Below are positions 15,804 through 25,091 of a stretch of 32,134 nucleotides of DNA, one piece after another. This DNA is from Chitinimonas sp. BJB300. Lineage in GTDB: Bacteria; Pseudomonadota; Gammaproteobacteria; Burkholderiales; Chitinimonadaceae. The DNA lies in contig NZ_PDZH01000050.1 of assembly GCF_002735695.1 (NCBI RefSeq), forward strand, positions 1 to 32,134, read 5' to 3'. How positions within the stretch are numbered: position 1 is the first letter of the stretch; the number at the start of each line of letters is the position of its first letter. The notes under the pieces were generated by a model. It saw only the letters and a program-made list of their open reading frames with translations. It had not been told where the DNA came from and searched no databases. Position numbers and translations under genes: made by a program.

Positions 15804-16107
15804 GTGATAGCAAGCGAAATATAGCGAAGGGTGGCTTGTACGTCGTTTTGTTGCGACACCTCCGATGCAAATTCAATCAAAGACTTACTGTGCTTAAGTG
15901 AATTATCCGTCGCTATAAAACGACGTTTCCATTCAGTATGTGGTGCGCGGGTTTTGCATATGCCTACTTATCTTGTTGAAAGCATGGGAAAAGAATTCTG
16001 GGCATGATTCTTGTAATAGAGGGAATTGGATTCGGCGATCGCCGGGCCCTTGTCACTGCCGGGCTTGTTCTCGGCTGTTTACCGCCCCCAAGCTTGAGAG
16101 ACCCGCC
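15804..16107. other. intergenic region before the bactofilin gene
   Basis: No gene is supported. A frame in phase with the bactofilin extends upstream to 15940, but its composition (many Cys, Arg, Trp) looks non-coding. One small stem, CGTCG/CGACG (15908-15912 with 15921-15925), is followed by TTT and may be a weak terminator. Confidence 0.35.
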
Positions 16108-16737
16108 ATGTTCAGCAAAGCCAGTACCCTTGCACGCCACAATAGCGCTACCAATACCGAGCGGGATAACCGAACCGGCAGCACGACTGTTGCCAATAGG
16201 CCTTCAAGCCTTAGTAACCCCTATTCGGGCCTGGCGATCAGCGAAGTGCCACCTGTTGTTCCGGCCGATGCCGAGATCCTGGTACAAGCCCCAGTCAAAT
16301 CTGCTGTTGCGGGTGAGAGTGCTAATCAATTGATTGTCGGCCCAAATGTCAAACTCAAAGGCGCGGAGATACTCGATTGCGATACCTTGGTTGTTGAAGG
16401 AAGTGTGGAAGCGACCATGGATAGCCGGGTATTACGGATTACCGAAAAGGGTGCTTTCACCGGCAAGGTAAGCATTGATATTGCTGAAATCCACGGGCAT
16501 TTCGAAGGTGAGTTGACGGTACGCCAGCAGCTGATTGTCCATGCTACCGGACGGGTCAGCGGCAGTGTCCGCTATGGCAAGATTCTGGTTGAAGAAGGGG
16601 GCGAATTGTCTGGCGATGTGCGCTCGCTGGCGACACAAGGTGCAGCCCGGCCTGCACTGCCTAAACGCAGCGAAGGCATAAGCAGCTATATGGGCGCTGC
16701 AAATAACAGCGGTGTACCGAACGGCACGACAAGCTGA
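16108..16737 (+). CDS. bactofilin (polymer-forming cytoskeletal protein)
   Basis: 209 residues from the ATG at 16108 (MFSKASTLARHNS), preceded by TTGAGAGACC. The first 70 residues are a low-complexity, Ser/Thr/Pro-rich tail. Residues of about 74-175 form the bactofilin (DUF583) right-handed beta-helix, with repeated short strands such as LIVGPNVKLKGAEIL, DTLVVEGSVEA, GAFTGKVSIDIAEIHGHFEG, LIVHATGRVSGSVRYGKI and VEEGGELSGDV. The C-terminus is a disordered Ala/Ser/Gly tail. Bactofilins polymerise without nucleotide and position cell-wall or polar machinery. There is no M23 peptidase neighbour, unlike many bactofilin loci, so the partner is unknown. Confidence 0.9.
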   Translation: MFSKASTLARHNSATNTERDNRTGSTTVANRPSSLSNPYSGLAISEVPPVVPADAEILVQAPVKSAVAGESANQLIVGPNVKLKGAEILDCDTLVVEGSVEATMDSRVLRITEKGAFTGKVSIDIAEIHGHFEGELTVRQQLIVHATGRVSGSVRYGKILVEEGGELSGDVRSLATQGAARPALPKRSEGISSYMGAANNSGVPNGTTS

Positions 16738-16854
16738 GGGAGCGTATTGGCAAAAACGCATAAAGCGCCTTCGCAGCGAAAAACATTGATATTCCTCCAA
16801 TCCACCCCTATCCCTTTTCTATTGTTGCTGTCTGTTAGCGCTCAGGCAGTCTAA

Positions 16855-16994
16855 GAACCCGTCTAAAATCTCGCGAGCTAAAGCAAGATAAGGCGAAAAC
16901 AGCTGAGGAAGCGGCGTTTACACAGGGTAAATGCGTACTCCGAGGCGGTTTTCAACGCCATATTGCCGACGTATAGCTGACTTCAGACAGGTCC
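16855..16994. mobile_element. MITE family 1, copy 3 (140 bp, inverted)
   Basis: Inverted relative to the copies at 9530 and 14117. The ends are GAACCCGTCTAAAATCT and AGCTGACTTCAGACAGGTCC, the latter diverged. It is flanked by TAA on both sides (16852-16854 and 16995-16997). The interior carries the complement of the shared core (TTCAACGCCATATTGCCGAC). It ends 135 bases before the VOC protein gene. Confidence 0.88.
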
Positions 16995-17129
16995 TAAACG
17001 ATTCAGCAGTCACGGGCGTCGTTATGAAACTGCGCGCTGATAAGGGTAACTGGCGCGTTGTGTGGCTCCGCCCCGCAATGCATTTCGGCTGGTATTTTGG
17101 CCATGATGGTGCTGGTAACAGGAGGTGTT

Positions 17130-17549
17130 ATGCAGATTCAAGCCTATTTATTCTTCAACGGGCGTTGCGAGGAGGCGATCGAATTTTATCGCAAGGCGCT
17201 GGGTGCCAAGGTGGAGATGATGATGCGCATGGGGGAGAGCCCGGAACCCTCCCCGCAGATTCGCCCAGGCATGGAAAACAAGATAATGCATGCGACCTTA
17301 CGGATCGGGGACAGCATGGTGATGATGTCCGATGGTGAGTGTAAGGACAGTGCCAGCTTCCAGGGCTTTTCCCTGTCGCTGGACCTGCCTGATGCCAAGA
17401 CCTCACACCGTTGTTTCGATGCCCTGGTGAGTGGTGGCCAGGCATTGATGCCACTGGGCAAGACCTTCTGGTCGCCTTGTTTTGGCATGCTGAAAGACCG
17501 TTTCGGTGTCAGCTGGATGGTCAGTACCAGTGATACATCCAAGGGTTAA
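17130..17549 (+). CDS. PhnB/YjdN-like VOC-superfamily protein
   Basis: 139 residues from the ATG at 17130, chosen for the strong Shine-Dalgarno AGGAGGTG just before it; the frame is open further upstream. The sequence is a classic PhnB-like VOC fold: MQIQAYLFFNGRCEEAIEFY at the start, MHATLRIGDSMVMMSD in the middle, FSLSLDLPDAKTSHRCFDAL, and LGKTFWSPCFGMLKDRFGVS with W at the end. Family members include glyoxalase-like and 3-demethylubiquinone methyltransferase-related proteins; most have no proven substrate. No neighbour suggests its role. Confidence 0.9.
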   Translation: MQIQAYLFFNGRCEEAIEFYRKALGAKVEMMMRMGESPEPSPQIRPGMENKIMHATLRIGDSMVMMSDGECKDSASFQGFSLSLDLPDAKTSHRCFDALVSGGQALMPLGKTFWSPCFGMLKDRFGVSWMVSTSDTSKG

Positions 17550-17676
17550 GTCTTTGGCTTGTGGTGCTGCGCTGACCATGAGTCAGCGTGGTGTCTCTAT
17601 CAAGGCCCATCGCAGCATCTAGCATTCAACGTTGTATCACTACTGGCGTGTAGCGGGCATTGAGTATTACTGCCGG

Positions 17677-18582
17677 TTAGGTCACCGAAAGCCATTGTGC
17701 ATCGTGGGTAAAACTGTCCACCAGGAAGTCCAGCATGGTGCGCAACGTGGCGGGAATCTGCTTGCGGGAGGCATACACCCCATAAATGCCCATTTCGGCT
17801 GGTTGATAGTCTGGTAACAGTGCGACGAGTTGTCCTGACCGTATCAAAGGCATGGCGGAATAGGTGGGTTGCAGGGTAATGCCGGCGCCATTTAGCGCGG
17901 CTTCCAGCAGCACGGTCGATTCATTGGCGCTGAGATTGCCGCTGACGGGCACCGAAAGGGGCTCGCTGTTATGGTTGAAGGTCCACAGGCTTTTGCCGAA
18001 ATAGGAGTAGGTCAGGCAATTGTGGGCTGCCAGCTGTTCGGCTTGCAGCGGTGTGCCATGTGCTTGCAAGTAAGCAGGCGAGGTGCACACGACCGAGCGG
18101 CAGGTCGCCAGCTTACGTGCGATCAGATTAGGGTCGAGCTGACTGGTGATGCGGATAGCGAGGTCCACCCGCTCCTCCACCAGATTTACCGTCCTGTCTA
18201 CCAGCCACAGGTCCACGTTTGTTGCTGGATAACGTTTCAGATACGCCGTTACGGTGCGTGCCAGGAAGGCTTGTCCCAGCGATAGGCTGCAGGTCAGGCG
18301 AAGCATGCCTCGCGGCGCGTCTTCCGGGGTAACACCCTGGGACTGGATATCCTCTGCAATCCCCAGCAGCTGCCGACACCGGGGCAGCGTTTCGTTGCCC
18401 GCATCAGTCAGACTGAGTCGGCGCGTGGTTCGATGCAACAATCGTGCACCCACCCAATTTTCGACTTCTGCCAGATAACGCGACACCATGGCGCGGGATA
18501 TATCCAGCCTGTCTGCCGCTGCTGAAAGCGAACCCCGGTCCACTACTTCCACAAACACGCGCATTGCGGTTAGGCGATCCAT
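17677..18582 (-). CDS. LysR-family transcriptional regulator
   Basis: 301 residues. The N-terminal winged helix-turn-helix starts MDRLTAMRVFVEVVDRGSLS and includes ADRLDISRAMVSRYLAEVE, GARLLHRTTRRLSLTDAG. The effector domain follows from about residue 92 (GMLRLTCSLSLGQAFLA) to the end. Of the CrgA/DhcR-like group that is common next to oxidoreductase or hydrolase genes. Divergent from the metallo-beta-lactamase-fold gene with 109 bp between the starts. It is likely to control that gene and itself through the direct repeats in the gap. The effector is unknown. Confidence 0.93.
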   Translation of the reverse strand: MDRLTAMRVFVEVVDRGSLSAAADRLDISRAMVSRYLAEVENWVGARLLHRTTRRLSLTDAGNETLPRCRQLLGIAEDIQSQGVTPEDAPRGMLRLTCSLSLGQAFLARTVTAYLKRYPATNVDLWLVDRTVNLVEERVDLAIRITSQLDPNLIARKLATCRSVVCTSPAYLQAHGTPLQAEQLAAHNCLTYSYFGKSLWTFNHNSEPLSVPVSGNLSANESTVLLEAALNGAGITLQPTYSAMPLIRSGQLVALLPDYQPAEMGIYGVYASRKQIPATLRTMLDFLVDSFTHDAQWLSVT

Positions 18583-18593
18583 TACTTGCTCGT

Positions 18594-18650
18594 TTTACGC
18601 AACAAACCTGCGCTTATTATGGGATTTATTTGCCCACTTTATGCAACTAA
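18594..18650. promoter_or_regulatory. paired direct repeats in the LysR/hydrolase divergent region
   Basis: TTTACGCAACAA (18594-18605) and TTTATGCAACTAA (18638-18650) are near-identical and 44 bp apart, about four helical turns. They sit in the 109-bp gap between the two divergent starts, as expected for LysR regulators, which bind two sites on the same face. The assignment is inference. Confidence 0.5.
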
Positions 18651-18691
18651 TATGCAGGCACTGTTTGTTAACCAACGAATTGGAGCCACCC

Positions 18692-19594
18692 ATGTTTCGC
18701 CACAACTTGCTGAAAGCCACGCTGACCACCGCCTTCTCACTGTTTGCTCTGGCTGCCTCGCAAACTGCACTTGCAGCCCCTGCCGACCTGGATATGGTGG
18801 TTTATAACCCTGGTAAAGCCGGTATCTTCCCGGTGTCGTCCGAACTGATTATCGGCAAGAAGGAAGCGATACTGATCGACGCACAGTTCTCGACGGCTGA
18901 TGGCGCGAAGCTGGTTGAGAAAATCAAGCAAAGCGGCAAGAAGCTCACCACTATCTATATCAGCCACGGCGACCCAGACTTCTACTTCGGTCTGGAGCCC
19001 ATACGCGCTGCCTTCCCTCAGGCTCGCATCGTTGCGACTCAGCCGACCATCGACCATATTCGTCATTCCATGCAAGGCAAGCTGGCATTCTGGGGGCCAA
19101 AGCTGGGTGAAAATGCGCCTAAGCAGGTTTTTGTTCCCTCGCGCTTGAAAGGCAACAGCCTGACCCTGGAAGGAAAGAAGCTGGAAGTGATAGGCTTGAA
19201 GGGCCCGAATACAGAGGTCTCCTTCGTTTGGATTCCTGCCCTGAAGGCCGTAGTGGGCGGTGTGCCGGTGGTAGGCAATGAACACGTTTGGATGGCCGAC
19301 GCCCAAACCAAAGAAGCCCGTGCAGATTGGCTAAAGACTTTGCAGAAGATAGAGGACCTGAAGCCGGAAGTGGTCGTTCCGGGACATTTCAGCGAAGGTT
19401 CGCCACAAACATTGGCGTCAGTCCACTTCACCCGCGACTACATCAAGGCGTTTGAGCGCGAAATGACCAAGGCCAAGAATTCGGCCGAGTTGATTGCTGC
19501 GATGAAACAGCAGTATCCACAACTGGAGGATGTATCCAGCCTGGAGCTTAGCGCCAAGGTGGTGATGGGCGAAATGAAGTGGCCGGCAGAGTAA
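18692..19594 (+). CDS. exported metallo-beta-lactamase-fold protein with altered metal motif
   Basis: 300 residues from the ATG at 18692 (MFRHNLLKATLTTAFSLFAL), preceded by TTGGAG. Residues 1-28 are a signal peptide ending ALA before APAD, so the protein should be periplasmic. The fold is recognised from GKKEAILIDAQFSTADGAKL, IYISHGDPDFYFGLEPIRAA, VVGGVPVVGNEHVWM and VVVPGHFSEGSP. The usual H-x-H-x-D-H metal motif is instead H-G-D-P-D-F, so two of the expected ligands differ; His in GNEHVW and PGHF remain. Activity and substrate are unknown. Divergent LysR regulator upstream; a bidirectional hairpin follows. Confidence 0.85.
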   Translation: MFRHNLLKATLTTAFSLFALAASQTALAAPADLDMVVYNPGKAGIFPVSSELIIGKKEAILIDAQFSTADGAKLVEKIKQSGKKLTTIYISHGDPDFYFGLEPIRAAFPQARIVATQPTIDHIRHSMQGKLAFWGPKLGENAPKQVFVPSRLKGNSLTLEGKKLEVIGLKGPNTEVSFVWIPALKAVVGGVPVVGNEHVWMADAQTKEARADWLKTLQKIEDLKPEVVVPGHFSEGSPQTLASVHFTRDYIKAFEREMTKAKNSAELIAAMKQQYPQLEDVSSLELSAKVVMGEMKWPAE

Positions 19595-19609
19595 CGCACC
19601 GGGCTGTTA

Positions 19610-19636
19610 CGATGAGCTGAAGTAATCGGCTCATCG
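19610..19636. terminator. bidirectional hairpin between convergent genes
   Basis: CGATGAGC (19610-19617) pairs perfectly with GCTCATCG (19629-19636) with an 11-base loop, in the gap between the converging hydrolase and LytTR regulator genes. It lacks long T-runs on either side. Confidence 0.55.
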
Positions 19637-19694
19637 ATTGTGACCAGGCTTGGCAGGGCCGATTGCTTTGCAGGGGCGCTTGCCAGGCAGACAC

Positions 19695-20468
19695 CTACAT
19701 TTGCTTGAACAGGTGATTGAAGCTTCGGCTGACTTCGAGTTTTTCGTCGCTGCCTTTCACATGCACAATTTGTTGTCCGCGATAATCCCGGCTGATTTCC
19801 TTCACCGCATCGACTTTGACTAGGGTGGCGCGATGGATTTGCCAAAACTCATCGGGGTCCAGCTCTTCGGCCAGTTCTTTGATCGGTTTGCGAATCAGCG
19901 CTTCAAATCCCTCGGTTTGCACGCGGGTATATTTGTCTTCGGCGCGAAAGAACAGGATGTCGCAGGTTGGGATCATCCGAATACTGTTGCCAACGCTGGC
20001 CTGTACCCAACGCAGATATTCTCGCGGCTTGATTTCAGCCCCGCCCAAGCGCTGGGATAGCTGCGCCAACAGGTTGTCCATGGGGTCGGGTGCGGTTTGC
20101 AGCCGGGCGCGCAGACGTTGGCAGGTTGTCGCCACCCGTTCGGGGTCGGCAGGCTTGAGCAGGTAATCCACCGCGCCTTGGTCGAAAGCGCTGATGGCAT
20201 ACTGGTCATAAGCCGTGACGAACACCACGTGCGCTTGCCCCGCCAATGCTTTGGCAGCGGCAATACCATCCATTTCCGGCATACGGATATCGAGAAAGAC
20301 GATATCGGGCTCCTGGCTACGCACCATCGCCACTGCTTCGCGGCCATTGCTGGCCTCGCCGAGGATGATGAGCTCGGGCCAGGCCTCTTTAAGCCGCGCA
20401 ATGATTTGCTCGCGCATCAGGCGTTCGTCGTCGGCAATGACAGCGGTGGGGGCTGGCTGTTGGCTCAT
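19695..20468 (-). CDS. LytTR-family response regulator
   Basis: 257 residues. The receiver (about 8-125) has Asp13-Asp14 (IADDERLMRE), phosphoacceptor Asp60 (IVFLDIRMPEMDG), Thr85 and Lys105 (DYLLKPADPERV). A linker leads to a LytTR DNA-binding domain (about 160-257) with ILFFRAEDKYTRVQT, ALIRKPIKELAEELDPDEF, IHRATLVKVDAVKEI and the final LEVSRSFNHLFKQM. This layout is that of AlgR/BtsR. Its ATG overlaps the stop of the kinase gene by four bases, so the two are coupled. Target genes cannot be told from the sequence. Confidence 0.94.
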   Translation of the reverse strand: MSQQPAPTAVIADDERLMREQIIARLKEAWPELIILGEASNGREAVAMVRSQEPDIVFLDIRMPEMDGIAAAKALAGQAHVVFVTAYDQYAISAFDQGAVDYLLKPADPERVATTCQRLRARLQTAPDPMDNLLAQLSQRLGGAEIKPREYLRWVQASVGNSIRMIPTCDILFFRAEDKYTRVQTEGFEALIRKPIKELAEELDPDEFWQIHRATLVKVDAVKEISRDYRGQQIVHVKGSDEKLEVSRSFNHLFKQM

Positions 20469-21448
20469 ACGGGTTCTGTTGTGATGATGATGGGGTCGGG
20501 GTTGGCAGGCACAACTTCATAGGGCACTTTAATCGTAGCCAAGGTGCCGCCGTCGGGCGGCACGCTGATAATCAATTCAGCGCGGCCGTTATACAACACC
20601 TTCAGGCGTTCACGGATATTCGCCAGCCCTACGCCGCCGCTGCCCTGTGGCATGAAGCCCTGCCCGGTGTCGAGCACATGGACAGCCAGCGAGCCGTTGA
20701 CGATCTCGGCGTTGATTTCCAATTTTCCTCCGTCCACTTTAGGTTCCAGCCCATGCTTGATGGCGTTTTCCACCAAGGTTTGCAACATCATGGATGGAAA
20801 TACGGCCGACTTTAAACCTTCGGGAACATCAATCTTGGGCTGCAAGCGTTCCTCCATTCGCACCGCCATGATTTCCAGGAAGGCGCTCGATAGATTCACC
20901 TGCTGCCCCAGCGATGGCCGCCCGCCTTCGCGCATCTGGGGCATGGCGGAACGCAAGTAGCGGATCAGGCTCTGCTGCATCTTGGAGGCGCGGGGTGGGT
21001 CGGTTTGGATAAGCTGGTCGATGCTGGCGAGGGTGTTGAACAGGAAGTGCGGCTCAATCTGGGCTTGCAAGGCTTCCATGCGGGCTTCCAGCACTGTCCG
21101 TTCCAGTTGCTCCGTATCTGCCCGCTCGGTGGCCTGGGTGGCGGTGAGCTCGGCCCGACGTTTCCCGCCGGCCACAATCTTGATGATGAAGGAGGCGACG
21201 ATGAGCAGGAAGATGAAATCGTCAGCACCAAACGGCCCGCCCAGTATGAGTATCAGTAAGGAGACGATCAGCAGCGTCTTCCATGGTACGACGGCCAGCC
21301 AGTCAAAAAAACGCCACCACAGCACCACAGCACCATCACGCATCATACGTAGGGTCTGCGTGGTATCGGGTGGAGCGGCGGGTTTGTGGACGTCTTGGTC
21401 ACCCGGTGCGGTATTGTGACTGGATTCATCCGTATTCATCTTGCTCAT
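20465..21448 (-). CDS. LytS/AlgZ-type sensor histidine kinase
   Basis: 327 residues. A hydrophilic N-terminus of about 40 residues leads to two membrane helices (about 52-70 and 76-93), then a short coiled region, and the His_kinase domain with phosphoacceptor His134 in QAQIEPHFLFNTLASIDQL. The ATP-binding domain shows the N box (MLQTLVENAIKHGLEP) and G box (DTGQGFMPQGSGGVGLANIRERL, split around residues 257-280). There is no large periplasmic sensor domain, so it probably senses through the membrane segments. Partner of the LytTR regulator encoded directly downstream. Confidence 0.92.
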   Translation of the reverse strand: MSKMNTDESSHNTAPGDQDVHKPAAPPDTTQTLRMMRDGAVVLWWRFFDWLAVVPWKTLLIVSLLILILGGPFGADDFIFLLIVASFIIKIVAGGKRRAELTATQATERADTEQLERTVLEARMEALQAQIEPHFLFNTLASIDQLIQTDPPRASKMQQSLIRYLRSAMPQMREGGRPSLGQQVNLSSAFLEIMAVRMEERLQPKIDVPEGLKSAVFPSMMLQTLVENAIKHGLEPKVDGGKLEINAEIVNGSLAVHVLDTGQGFMPQGSGGVGLANIRERLKVLYNGRAELIISVPPDGGTLATIKVPYEVVPANPDPIIITTEPV

Positions 21449-21546
21449 CCTTGCGCTGAATTGACATGCCCCTAGCTTAAGACTGGGATACGGTGGTATC
21501 CATTATGCTGGGATGCAATGCGTGCTGATAAGGATGAAACGCATGG

Positions 21547-21568
21547 CGCCAAGATATTTGGCGAATTT
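21547..21568. terminator. hairpin between ftsK and the kinase gene
   Basis: CGCCAA (21547-21552) pairs with TTGGCG (21558-21563) with a five-base loop, followed on the plus strand by AATTTTCTTT. It lies just past the ftsK stop, so it may end the ftsK transcript, though the T-rich side faces the other way. Confidence 0.35.
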
Positions 21569-21580
21569 TCTTTGTACAGC

Positions 21581-24049
21581 TCACTCCTCTCGGGCCGGCG
21601 CAAGAACGGTTCGATTGCCGTTGGTTTCCATCGGGGTGACGATGCCGGCCTGTTCCATCTGGTCGATCAATCGTGCTGCACGGTTATAGCCGATGCGTAG
21701 CTCACGCTGCACCGAGGAAATGGACGCTTTACGCGTACGGATGACAAAGGCGACTGCCTTGTCGTACATCTCGTCGCTTTCGCCATCACCGCCGCTACCG
21801 GCAAGGCCAAATTCACCGCCACCGGCGCTATCGCCACCCATGCCTTCCACCTGGCCGGTAAGGATGCCTTCAATGTAATTCGGTTCACCCTGCGACTTGA
21901 GGAATTCCACCACGGCATGGACTTCTTCATCGGCTACGAATGCGCCGTGTATCCGTTGCGGATAGCCGGTGCCGGGTGGCAGGAAGAGGCCATCGCCCTG
22001 GCCCAGCAGGCTTTCTGCACCCATCTGGTCGAGGATCGTGCGGGAATCGATCTTGCTGGAGACCTGAAACGCACAGCGAGTAGGGATATTGGCCTTGATC
22101 AAGCCGGTGATCACATCGACCGAGGGCCGCTGCGTGGCGAGAATCAAATGCACACCAGCCGCACGGGCTTTCTGCGCCAGGCGGGCGATGAGCTGTTCGA
22201 TCTGCTTGCCTGCCACCATCATCAAGTCGGCCAGTTCGTCGATCAACACGACAATCAATGGTAATGGCTCAAGTGGCTCGGGGCTGTCCGGCGTCAGGCT
22301 GAAGGGGTTGGTCAGCTTCTCACCACGTTTGGCGGCTTCCTTCACCTTGGCGTTGAAGCCGGCAAGGTTACGCACGCCCATGGCGCTCATCAGCCGGTAG
22401 CGTTTCTCCATTTCCGCTACACACCAGTTCAAGGCGTTGGCGGCGTGTTTCATGTCGGTCACCACCGGGGCCAGCAGGTGGGGAATCCCTTCGTAGATCG
22501 ACAGTTCCAGCATTTTCGGGTCGACCATGATCAACCGCACTTCCTCGGGCGTGGCCTTGTAGAGGAAGGAGAGGATGATGGCATTCATGGCGACTGACTT
22601 ACCCGACCCGGTCGTACCCGCCACCAGCATATGCGGGGCTTTGGCAAGGTCGGTCACCACCGGCTTACCTGAGATATCCTTGCCCATCGCCATACTCAGC
22701 AGCGACGGTGAGTCATGATAAGCCTGTGATCCGAGGATCTCGGACAAGCGCACGATTTGCCGCTTCGGGTTGGGGAGTTCCAGGCCCATATAGGTCTTGC
22801 CCGGAATCGTCTCCACTACCCGGATGCTGACCAGCGAGAGCGCACGGGCAAGGTCCTTCATCAGGTTCACTACTTGCGAGCCCTTTACCCCTACGGCGGG
22901 TTCCACTTCATAGCGGGTAATCACCGGGCCGGGGTAGGCCGCCACGACTTTCACTTCCACGCCGAATTCGGCCAACTTGCGCTCAATCAGGCGGGAAGTG
23001 AATTCGATGGTTTCGTGGCTGACGACTTCCTGGGTAGGCGGCGGTGGCGACAGCAAGGTGATGCTGGGCAGTTCGCCGCTATTACTGTTGATCAGCGCGG
23101 GGGTTTTCTTGTTGATGGTTTTTTGTTTGGCTTGCATGGCGTTTAATGCACCGGCAGCCTCATCTTCCCAGGGTGGGAGTTCGTCCTTGGCGAACAGCGA
23201 GGGCTGGGCCGCCGCCAACTTGGCTTTTTCCTGTGCTTTTTGCTCCTGCTCCATTTCCCGGAGCACGGCTTTTGAAGGCGGAATTTCCAGTACCGGGTCT
23301 TCAATGCGCAGGGCGGGGGCATCGCCGAAACGTTTTTTCTCCACTGTCACGCGCTGTTCACGGGCTTGGGCGGCCGATTCGCCGATTTTCCGGTCTTGTT
23401 GGGTTTGCCAGAAATTGAACAGGACGAATGCCCTGTCTTCAATCCAGCCACCCACTTTTTCCATTAATTCCAGCCAGGAAACGCCAATGAATAACGAAAG
23501 GCCAATTGCCAACCCTGCCAATAGCACCAAGGTGGAGCCAATGAACCCCAGCCCGTGGAATAGCCAACTGCCAAGGGCAAAGCCAAGGATACCCCCCGGT
23601 TTGTCGGGTAAGGCCCAGCCCAGTCCATGCAAGCGCAGCGCCTCCATGCTGCTGCTGGACAGCAGAATCATCAGATAGCCGCTGATGGCGACGGTGGCGA
23701 AGCGATGGTTTTGCTGGATTTTTTCCAGCCGGCGATAGCCCCACAAGATGGCTGCCAGACAGAACACCACCCACCACCAAGCGGAAAAACCGAACAAGGC
23801 GAGTAGGACATCCGCCAGCCAGGCGCCAAAATTGCCACCCTTGTTATGGACCACCGCCTGGGTAGCGGCATGTGACCAGCCGGGGTCGGATGCGTTGTAG
23901 CTCGCCAGGATGATGACCAGGTAGATACCGGCGACCACGGCGGCCAGCCACCAGCTTTCGCGTAGGACGATACCAAGCTGAGGGGGCAAAGGATTCGATG
24001 CGCGGGCTGAGCGCTTGGCTTCGTTCTTGGGACGACGTGAGAAGAACAT
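21581..24049 (-). CDS. ftsK: DNA translocase FtsK
   Basis: Septum-located DNA pump that clears chromosome ends and activates XerCD at dif during division. About 822 residues from the ATG at 24049 ([17 protein letters not shown]); a GTG at 24088 is an alternative. The N-terminal part has four membrane segments, then a charged linker of some 130 residues. The motor domain has Walker [16 protein letters not shown] at about residue 475 and Walker [18 protein letters not shown]. The FtsK gamma winged helix is at the end ([20 protein letters not shown] then [18 protein letters not shown]), which reads KOPS sequences. The family-typical C-terminal order is complete. No frameshift was seen. Confidence 0.96.
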   Translation of the reverse strand: MFFSRRPKNEAKRSARASNPLPPQLGIVLRESWWLAAVVAGIYLVIILASYNASDPGWSHAATQAVVHNKGGNFGAWLADVLLALFGFSAWWWVVFCLAAILWGYRRLEKIQQNHRFATVAISGYLMILLSSSSMEALRLHGLGWALPDKPGGILGFALGSWLFHGLGFIGSTLVLLAGLAIGLSLFIGVSWLELMEKVGGWIEDRAFVLFNFWQTQQDRKIGESAAQAREQRVTVEKKRFGDAPALRIEDPVLEIPPSKAVLREMEQEQKAQEKAKLAAAQPSLFAKDELPPWEDEAAGALNAMQAKQKTINKKTPALINSNSGELPSITLLSPPPPTQEVVSHETIEFTSRLIERKLAEFGVEVKVVAAYPGPVITRYEVEPAVGVKGSQVVNLMKDLARALSLVSIRVVETIPGKTYMGLELPNPKRQIVRLSEILGSQAYHDSPSLLSMAMGKDISGKPVVTDLAKAPHMLVAGTTGSGKSVAMNAIILSFLYKATPEEVRLIMVDPKMLELSIYEGIPHLLAPVVTDMKHAANALNWCVAEMEKRYRLMSAMGVRNLAGFNAKVKEAAKRGEKLTNPFSLTPDSPEPLEPLPLIVVLIDELADLMMVAGKQIEQLIARLAQKARAAGVHLILATQRPSVDVITGLIKANIPTRCAFQVSSKIDSRTILDQMGAESLLGQGDGLFLPPGTGYPQRIHGAFVADEEVHAVVEFLKSQGEPNYIEGILTGQVEGMGGDSAGGGEFGLAGSGGDGESDEMYDKAVAFVIRTRKASISSVQRELRIGYNRAARLIDQMEQAGIVTPMETNGNRTVLAPAREE

Positions 24050-24262
24050 GGTGACGGTCGAAAGGAGAAGTGGACTGATTATACCCACTGCATCAAGTCA
24101 AAGAATGGAACAGCCGCCCGGCTACTTGGGTAATAGTCGCTATCTGTGCGATGGTTTGTTCACCCGCTTGGGACACAGCCAAAAGCCACTTGTTCGCCTT
24201 TAGTTGTAGCGCCTACAAAATGTATTCTCTTTGACTCATGGAACTGCCTTTCTCACGACTTT

Positions 24263-25006
24263 TTATTCCAGAAACCGCTTTTGCCAACCGAGGTAAAGCC
24301 GGTAGACATGTTCTTTCATTGCCTCAGCCGAGTCGAAATGAGCAGGGTCGATGGGTTCGAACACGTGGTAATCAGCGCAAGGGTTTTGCGCGCTGGCGAT
24401 TTGCCACAGTTTGTGCAGCAGATGTTGGTCACCCCATTCGAAACAAGCTTGGGCCTGGTAGTGCAGAAACACAGGAAGTATGGGCACGCCACTTTCATAG
24501 CTGGCGATAAACGCACCATTGAAAAAGCGCCCCGCCAACCGCCGACCTTTGCAGCCGCCTTCGGGGTAGAGTGCCAGGTTACTGCCGCTGCGAGCGGCAT
24601 CGATCAAGGCTTGCGTTGCCGCTTTGCGCGAATCGGACGACTCCCGCTTTACAAACAGGGTGCCTGAAGCCACGGCCACCCGCCCCACGATCCACCAGTC
24701 CGCCACCTCGGCCTTGGCCAGCGATTGAACGGGAAACAAGGCCGGGATGCCAATGTCTTCGAATATTGAAGGATGGTTGGCGATCAGCACATAGCGCGAG
24801 GGCAATTCGCCGCGGTAGTGCTGGTGCAGGCGCAAGTCCACGCCGAGCGCCCGTATAAAGCTACGGCACCATGCACGAAAGGGTAGGGGATAGACGCGTT
24901 TGACCCATGGTGCCGGTAGCTGCGCCAACACCAGCATGATGACGGTGAACAGCACCAGCTCTAACACTGCCAACAGGCGCCAGAGCAACTTGAATAGTGC
25001 AATCAT
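24263..25006 (-). CDS. lysophospholipid acyltransferase (PlsC-like)
   Basis: 247 residues from the ATG at 25006 (MIALFKLLWRLLAVLEL); the frame is open to a TTG at 25060, but ATG gives a normal membrane-anchored start. It has one N-terminal membrane helix, then the acyltransferase domain. The catalytic motif reads NHPSIFEDIGIP: the His-x4-Asp of PlsC has Glu at the Asp position with Asp one residue later. Further motifs are GTLFVKRESSDSR and LALYPEGGCKG (FPEG-like). It should acylate glycerol-3-phosphate-type lipids or another acceptor at the inner membrane; the exact acceptor is unknown. Located between ftsK and motC with no obvious link to either. Confidence 0.85.
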   Translation of the reverse strand: MIALFKLLWRLLAVLELVLFTVIMLVLAQLPAPWVKRVYPLPFRAWCRSFIRALGVDLRLHQHYRGELPSRYVLIANHPSIFEDIGIPALFPVQSLAKAEVADWWIVGRVAVASGTLFVKRESSDSRKAATQALIDAARSGSNLALYPEGGCKGRRLAGRFFNGAFIASYESGVPILPVFLHYQAQACFEWGDQHLLHKLWQIASAQNPCADYHVFEPIDPAHFDSAEAMKEHVYRLYLGWQKRFLE

Positions 25007-25091
25007 GGCCGCGGACTCGTTCAAATTAAAAGTGGATTCGCGTGGCCGCAAACCTTTCAACTAGAACCAGGATAGCGGGCGTAAAAACAAT

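Noticed and set aside
16931-17338. Plus-strand frame starting inside MITE copy 3
   Set aside because: It overlaps the well-supported VOC gene in another frame and owes its start to the MITE.
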